DNA from: Sorex araneus
Lineage: Eukaryota > Chordata > Mammalia > Eulipotyphla > Soricidae
Length of the DNA: 64,000 nt
Direction of reading: 5' to 3'
NCBI RefSeq assembly: GCF_027595985.1
Contig: NC_073307.1
Coordinates: 16,204,395 to 16,268,394 of the forward strand
Part shown: positions 58,185 to 64,000 of the stretch, piece by piece
How the letters are laid out: each line of letters begins with the position of its first letter
Position numbering within the stretch: position 1 is the stretch's first letter
Made by a program: the position numbers and the translations under genes
Notes under the pieces: model-generated
The model's database searches: none
What the model saw: the letters and a program-made list of their open reading frames with translations, nothing else
What the model was told of the DNA's origin: nothing

Positions 58185-58575
58185 TTATCATACTTAAACT
58201 CTGACAGAGTATTCTATACACTATGAATAAATGAGTTCATTTGTATTTGATCTCCATCACTTAGCATTATATCCTCCGGTTCCATCCAAGCTGTGGAAAA
58301 TTGTATTCTTTCCTCGCAGCTGCATAGTATTCTATTTTGTTCATGTATCAAACTTTCATAATTTTCCTCATCTGTTACTGGACATATAGGTTGATTTAAC
58401 CTCCTATTACTATTTCTGCAATGAGTAATGATGGGTGTACATATGTACTTTTTGAAAGAATGTTTTTGTGCATTGGGTGTAGATATCAAGAACTACTATT
58501 GCTGAGTCATGGAAGCTCTATTCTTATTTCCCTGAGAACTACCCATATTCCTTTTAAATTTTATCTCAGTTTTCT
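57935..58575 (-). mobile_element. Older L1 3' end, subfamily 3
   Basis: Antisense. 'accaattccatcaccaatgt', 'caagttctctccaccagtgt', TA run at 58156-58185, then ORF2 side 'agctgcatagtattctattt'. It directly follows the previous L1 in the same orientation. Confidence 0.75.
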
Positions 58576-58609
58576 AGTATGTGAGAGAATGTCTTCAAAC
58601 TCTGCCATG

Positions 58610-58770
58610 TGAAACTATCACCAGGAGACCTTATTACAAATACAGATTCTTGGACCCTGGGGATTCTTAGTCATAGCTTTAGTTTGCTGCCAGCACATTT
58701 TTATTTTTAACAAGCTCCCCAAGTGATTCTGGTGTGTAGCCTGTATTAGGAAGTACTAAATTAGGACATT
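58610..58770 (+). mobile_element. MER5A-like hAT fossil
   Basis: 'attacaaatacagattcttg', 'gaccctggggattctta', 'tttttaacaagctccccaag', 'tgattctggtgtgtagcc'. Order matches MER5A. Confidence 0.65.
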
Positions 58771-59548
58771 TCCATGGATGTTTGCTATAGCTAGAAATGT
58801 GATATCATACTAGTTTACTCTAAAAGTAATAAATATACAAATACAAGGAAGACACATGATTCTCTCTTCTAATTTTGAGCTCTTGTTCCAAACTTTACTA
58901 GTTTTCTATCTTTACTATCAAAGATTTAGTCACCTTTAAATTTCATCTTGTCTATGCATCTGACCTGAGAAAGGAGATGTTAATTACTTTCTTTCTAGTC
59001 CAATCATTTACAATTGAGGCTTTAATTTCCCATGAAGCAAACCCAGCAGATGACTGGACAATTGCCTGACTCTTTGGGTTGTGCCTTCACGCTGAGTTTC
59101 AGATTATTTATTAGAGTTTTTAATTCTTTGATTTTTTTGTCCTAAACCAGCTTAGTTCCTCTATGTCCATACATATTTTTTGCATTCTTTCTAGACTCCA
59201 CCCACACTGTAATTCTTGTTTCAAAATCTTGACCCAGAGGCCAGGACCTTCACAATTGTCAGATTCCCCATGCAGCTTGGCATTCTTTAGCACAGTTCCC
59301 ACTCTGATACCGTATTCCCCAACCTACCCTCTGTCCAAAAACATTGCGTTAGATCTCCTCAATGATCCCTGGTCTGTGTACTGCCCCATATGAGAAATAA
59401 GTCTGTTTCATATTTATTTTATGCACTATTCTTAACTGTCAGGTTAGGTGGTGTCTGAAGGCATTGCCTGGTTATGGAGGATTTGTAAAGCTCTTGATTG
59501 ACAGAGAGCAACATTAAGAGGAGGGCCAGGAGATAGTTTCAATGAATT
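58771..59548. other. Unannotated stretch
   Basis: Unique sequence, nothing recognised. Confidence 0.5.
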
Positions 59549-59561
59549 GAGCACATACTTT

Positions 59562-60467
59562 TTTGAAAAAAAAATTAAATTGTATTGAATTACCGTGAGA
59601 TAGTTACAAGCTTTCATGTTTGGGTTACAATCTCACAATGATCAAACACCCATCCCTTCACTGGTGCACATTCCCCACCACCAATATCTCGGTTATAGCC
59701 CCCCTTTCACACCCTCCCCATGACTCCATGGCAGACAATATTCCCCATACTCTCTCTCTACTGTTGGGCATTATAGCTTGCAACACAGACACTGAGAGGT
59801 CATCATGTTTGGTCTATTATCTACTTTCCGCACACATCTCCCATCCCAACTGGTTCCTCCAGCCATCATTTTCCTAGTGATCCCTTCTCTATTCCATCTG
59901 CCTTCTCCCCTCCACTCATGAGGCAGGCTTCTAGCTATGGCACAATCCCCCTAGCCCTCGTATCTACCGTCCTTGGGTGTTAGTCTCATGTGATACTACC
60001 CTACATCCACAAATGAGTGAAGTCCTTCTATGTCTATCCCTCTCTTTCTGACTCATTTCTCTTAGCATTATACTCTCCATGCTTATCCATTTATAAGCAA
60101 ATTTCATGACTTCATTTCTCCTAACAGCTGCATAGTATTCCATTGTGTAGATGTACCAAAGTTTCTTTAACCAGTCATCTGTTTTAGGGCACTCGGGTTG
60201 TTTCCATATTTTGGCTATTGTGAACAGTGCTGCAATGAATATATATAGGTATAGATGTTATTTCTACTGTGCTCTTTTGCATCCTCGAGATATATTCCCA
60301 GAAGTGGCATTGCAGGGTCATATGGAAGCTCAATTTCTAGTTTTTGAAGGGCTGTCCATATTGTTTTCTAGAAAGGCTGGACCAGTTGGCATTCCCACCA
60401 ACAGTGATGGAGCGTCCCTTTTTCCCCACATCCATGCCAGCATTGGTTGCTTTTGTTCTTTTAATGT
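59562..60467 (-). mobile_element. L1 3' UTR and ORF2 C-terminus
   Basis: Duplication 'gagcacatacttt' / 'gagcatatacttt' at 59549-59561 and 60468-60480. Antisense, complete 3' UTR order, ORF2 side 'ctattgtgaacagtgctgca' near 60220, ending at 'ggttgcttttgttctttta'. A good reference for the young L1 3' end. Confidence 0.92.
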
Positions 60468-60569
60468 GAGCATATACTTTGTATATCAAAGGCTGGATTT
60501 GTCTTTGTCCCAGCTCTGTCTTGTACCCTGAGTAGTCCAGAAGCACAGTCTTCCCACCCAAGGAAAACA

Positions 60570-60670
60570 ATAATGGGCCAGAAATGAAGTTCTGTAGAGC
60601 ACTTGCCTTACTTATGTGAGGGCCTGGATTCAATATTGAGTACCACAACAAACAAATCCAACCAAACAAA
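60570..60670 (+). mobile_element. Old tRNA-derived SINE
   Basis: 'gtagagcacttgccttactt', 'gtgagggcctggattcaata', 'ttgagtaccacaacaaac'. tRNA-like head with B box remnant 'ggattcaatat'. Confidence 0.6.
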
Positions 60671-61129
60671 CAGGATTAATAGGAAATTTAAACAATGTAT
60701 TTTCTATTCTCATTTCCTTTTTGTTGTCTTTATCAGGGGAAATGAATTGAGTTATTTATGTCTCTTCTGTAAACTAAGTTTATTCTGTCCTGATTTTAGT
60801 AAGTTCATGACAAGAATTTTTTCTGTGCAATAAATTATTTCAGAGCATCATAATAGCAGTATTCAAGTATTTGCTAGGTTGACATGAATATAAGAGTTTA
60901 AACTAATTGGTTCAGAAAACTAGTTCTACAAAAGTAGTTTCTGCATACCGTGAAGAAGAAAGTCTTTCTCATTTGTTGGGCTCAGGAAGAAGCTGAGTAA
61001 TAATGATCCATAGCTGAGAGGATCTCATTCAACTTGAGAGTCACTGATAATTCAATAGCTATGAGCTTCAATATTATTAGTTATTTGTCTGTGGAGTGGA
61101 ACATGGGTTCTAATCCAAGAGATTTTACC
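60671..61129. other. Unannotated stretch
   Basis: Unique sequence. Confidence 0.5.
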
Positions 61130-61139
61130 TGATGACTTT

Positions 61140-61866
61140 GATGTAATCCCACCAATAGCCAACATCCAGAGACTTAAAACCAAGCTCATGGAAGAGAGCA
61201 ATGCAGACAGTCTCTTGCCCGTGCACCTGGCTGTCTTCCCTGGGGCACCTTGGAGGGGATGGGCTCCAGCTTCCCTCCCCACCCCGAGCAGAGCTCCCAA
61301 GGCCGAAGACCTCCGGAACGTAGCTACAGCCATGCCCATGGCCCTCTCCACACGTTCGTAAGAGCCTCATGCATAAAGGTACCGGCAGAGGAACCCAGCT
61401 GTGTGGGACCAGGGGCTGAGACCTCCAAGCCTGCTCGAATCGGTACTAGGCCTCTTTGCCCAGATTTTCCATTTTCCAGTAGCTAGGCGGTCACACCCAG
61501 GGACTGTCCCTGGCGCCCTTTAATCCCACCAATGGCCAACATCCAGCGACTTAAAACCAAGCATCTGGAAGCGCATGACAGCTTTGAGGCTGCATCTTAT
61601 AGCCTAGTTCTCCCTCTGGGAGAACCTGGCAAGCTACTGAAAGTTTCCTGCCCACATGGGAGAGCCTCAGAAATTTGCCATGATGTATTCATATGCCAAA
61701 ACCTGTAACAATGTTGGGTCTCATTCCCCTGACCCTGAAAGAGCCTCCAATGCAGCATCATTGGGAAGGACAAGTAAAGAGAGGCTTCTGAAATCTCAGG
61801 GCTAGGGCGAATGGAGATGTTACTGAGACCACCCGAGAAATTCGACGATCAAGGGGATGATAATGA
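61140..61866 (+). mobile_element. Composite RTE-tailed retroelement (family Y), copy 2
   Basis: Longest copy. Modules: a ~42-bp segment starting 'taatcccaccaatagccaac' (61144) that recurs at 61522; GC-rich 5' module; B middle from ~61602 ('tagcctagttctccctctgg'); RTE 5' block (61701-61806, 'ctcattcccctgaccctgaa'); tail with 'aatggagatgttactg' and a 'gatgat' end. 'tgatgacttt' at 61130-61139 and 61867-61876 may be the duplication, though it overlaps the tail repeat. Copy 1 at 535 lacks about 115 bp (61405-61520). Confidence 0.78.
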
Positions 61867-61876
61867 TGATGACTTT

Positions 61877-63640
61877 AAGGAGGTTGATGGGCCAATGTGC
61901 AGCAAAATAAAATTGTGAGTCTTGTATAACTTGCTATAATTAGAGTATCAAAGACTATAGAATTTAAAATTTCTGCCTTAACATTGATATTTGCAAAAAA
62001 TTCTTGAAAAATATAACCTATTTTTATTTATTTTGTCAATTGTTCTTTGTTGGGTTGGTGGGCTTGTAAATGTGTGGAAGTAAATAAGTCAACATCCTCT
62101 TCACTTACCACAAATGAAGATAAGTATTTAGTCTTTATTTCTCACCACTGGAAGTGGGAATTTAAGGAACATTGGCGTTCAGAAGTGTGTTATTACTTGA
62201 GAAACTGTAAGGAGTGACTTTTAGTTCATAGTACCATTTTTTTGGTGGATGATTTATGCAAATCACTGGAACTTAAACATATTTCTCTTGTGATCACTTG
62301 AATATGCACACTTCTGTGGAGTTTTTCATGATTGAAAAAGGAAATTTGAGGCCTGTGTATTTGCAGCATTCAATAACATAAATACTCATTTCTGAACTGT
62401 GATTGTGTATTGTTTCATGCCTTATGCTGATAAATGCTCAGTTCCTGCCATAGCCAGGATGGTGTGATTTGGGCTGATTACATTTCCCCAAAACTCTCAG
62501 TGGAGAGTCTAGGCAGGGCCCATATATAACAGTGAAGCATAGGAAGTGTGTGCATATGTGTACAGGCCAGGTGTAGACCTTATTCAGAGTTCTGATTGAA
62601 ATGATGCAGTTTCCTTAATGTTTAAAGCCATATATGGTAGTTTAGGCTAAAATTTGATACACCGAGGGAAAATGTTATAAGTTTACAATTATGTACATAC
62701 TGAATATGTACATATCCAGTGAACATCAATTTTATTGCAAGTAGTGATATAATACAAGAAATAACCACAGAAACTAGGGGAAAATGGGTATGGCAGGCAG
62801 TTTGAGTGATCAAATCTACAGATTTTCAGAAGAGAAAAATTGGAGAAATAAGACTGAATATAAGCAGACTAAATGCACACAGTGGATAGATAAGTAGGTA
62901 GACGCTGATAGAAGGCTGTACAGACACAGTGAATTTGTACTTTGCCACTTTTTCCCCTTCCAAAAACTGTGGAAATGGAAATGATTTCCACTGGGTGTAG
63001 GTAGCATAGTTCAGAGGGATCCAAGAAAGAACTATGATATACCTAAGGCAGAGGAATTTACTAGCGTTGGAAATCCTTTATTTTTCCTCCCTGCTCAAAT
63101 GGTATGTACCTCTTTTGAGCTTCATTTGTGCCTTAAAAATGATTCTGGTTCTGTCAAAATAACCTTTTTCAGTTCCCTGACATGCTGTATCCTTTATGGA
63201 AAGGAGATTTTTATACAACCTGATTTTTATAATTTGATTAGTTGTTCTTTTGCCTCCTGACTCAACCCTTACACTTGAAAAAAATGTTATCTGCTTCTCA
63301 AGCATTATCACCATCACATTTCATTTATCAATTACTCTCCAATTTCCCATCTTTCTGATGAGTTAGGCTTCTTGCAACATTTTCCTATGTTACAATACTC
63401 CCTCAGAGTGCTCAGCATTGCTGAAATCAATAATTTGAAGTTAGTTTTGCTCTTAGTCTGTTATTTGTTGACATATCCAGGAACTTCACCTGATCTTTGA
63501 CCAAAATTTTCAGGCAGTATCAAGAATTGATTATGACCATCAATTCAATAAATTTATTAACTTCTAGGCAGCATAAGCACTAATGTGCAAAACATAAGAA
63601 ATATTAAATACTCAGGGAGTGGTGTTGAAACACATCATCT
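61877..63640. other. Unannotated stretch
   Basis: Unique AT-rich DNA with no recognisable exon. Confidence 0.5.
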
Positions 63641-63657
63641 AAAGAGTAAACTAACTT

Positions 63658-63832
63658 GGGGCTGGAGCGATAGCGGAGCGAGTAGGGAGTTTCCCTTGCA
63701 CGCAGCTGACCTGGGTTTGATTCCCAGCATCCCACATGGTGCCCCAAGCACCACCAGGACTAATTCCTGAGTGAAGAGCCAGGAGTAATCTCTGTGCATC
63801 GCCAGGTGTGACCCCCCCAATTTTATTTTTTT
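63658..63832 (+). mobile_element. SINE type A
   Basis: Starts 'ggggctggagcgatagcgga'. B box 'ggtttgattcc' at 63714-63724. Duplication 'aaagagtaaactaactt' / 'aaagaataaattaactt' at 63641-63657 and 63833-63849. The A-tail is short and mixed with T. Confidence 0.92.
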
Positions 63833-64000
63833 AAAGAATAAATTAACTTGTGTAGTACACATGACTGATCAGTTTATACCTTAAAAAGTAGTTCTGAGTT
63901 CTTACTTTATAAAAATTAAGTCACATAGAAATAATACTAAATTTTCATTTTTCTTCTTGGATATTCAAAGCAGTTCTTAATTTCAGCAAATAAAAAATCT

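Overview
This is intergenic or intronic DNA from a mammal, most likely a shrew of the genus Sorex. The call rests on repeats, because no host protein-coding exon could be recognised. The window carries about thirty copies of a tRNA-headed SINE that I associate with Sorex, three copies of an RTE-clade LINE that fits the family known as RTE1_Sar, shrew-type L1 3' ends, and ancient mammalian repeats (MIR, L2, MER5-like). There is no credible functional host gene, tRNA gene, rRNA gene or CRISPR array. All coding capacity seen is decayed retrotransposon ORF.

Layout. 0-8 kb: an old L1 split by a composite retroelement (535-1081), SINEs, MIR and L2 fossils, an AT-rich minisatellite, and a 5'-inverted L1 with an exact 17-bp target-site duplication (7396-8301). 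8-21 kb: mostly unique DNA with SINEs and L1 3' ends. 21.0-26.5 kb: one old antisense L1 interrupted by three younger insertions, namely element X1 (21314-22429), an RTE LINE (22454-24730) and element X2 (25473-26176), each with its own target-site duplication. 27-31.5 kb: an LTR-like block and two very long pyrimidine tracts. 32-38 kb: unique DNA with SINEs and a puzzling 31-bp direct repeat. 38.8-40.2 kb: the 5' part of an L1 with tandem promoter monomers and a broken ORF1. 41.5-44.5 kb: L1 3' ends, a large GAA tract, a CTCF-like site and an RTE 3' end. 46.07-48.83 kb: a nearly full-length RTE with an 8-bp duplication. 49-56 kb: mainly unique. 56-64 kb: L1 3' ends, SINEs and a second large composite element (61140-61866).

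How the parts relate. The same tRNA-like SINE head is joined to two different 3' halves. Type A ends in poly(A), as expected for L1 mobilisation. Type B ends in the last coding bases of the RTE ORF plus a CAGTGA-type microsatellite, as expected for RTE mobilisation. A longer B form also contains the first ~105 bp of the RTE, so it looks like a tRNA-headed module fused to an internally deleted RTE. Two larger composite families follow the same split: X1/X2 carry an L1-like 3' end, and the 0.5 kb and 61.1 kb elements carry RTE ends. This is the most interesting system in the window. It is inferred by eye and needs alignment to confirm.
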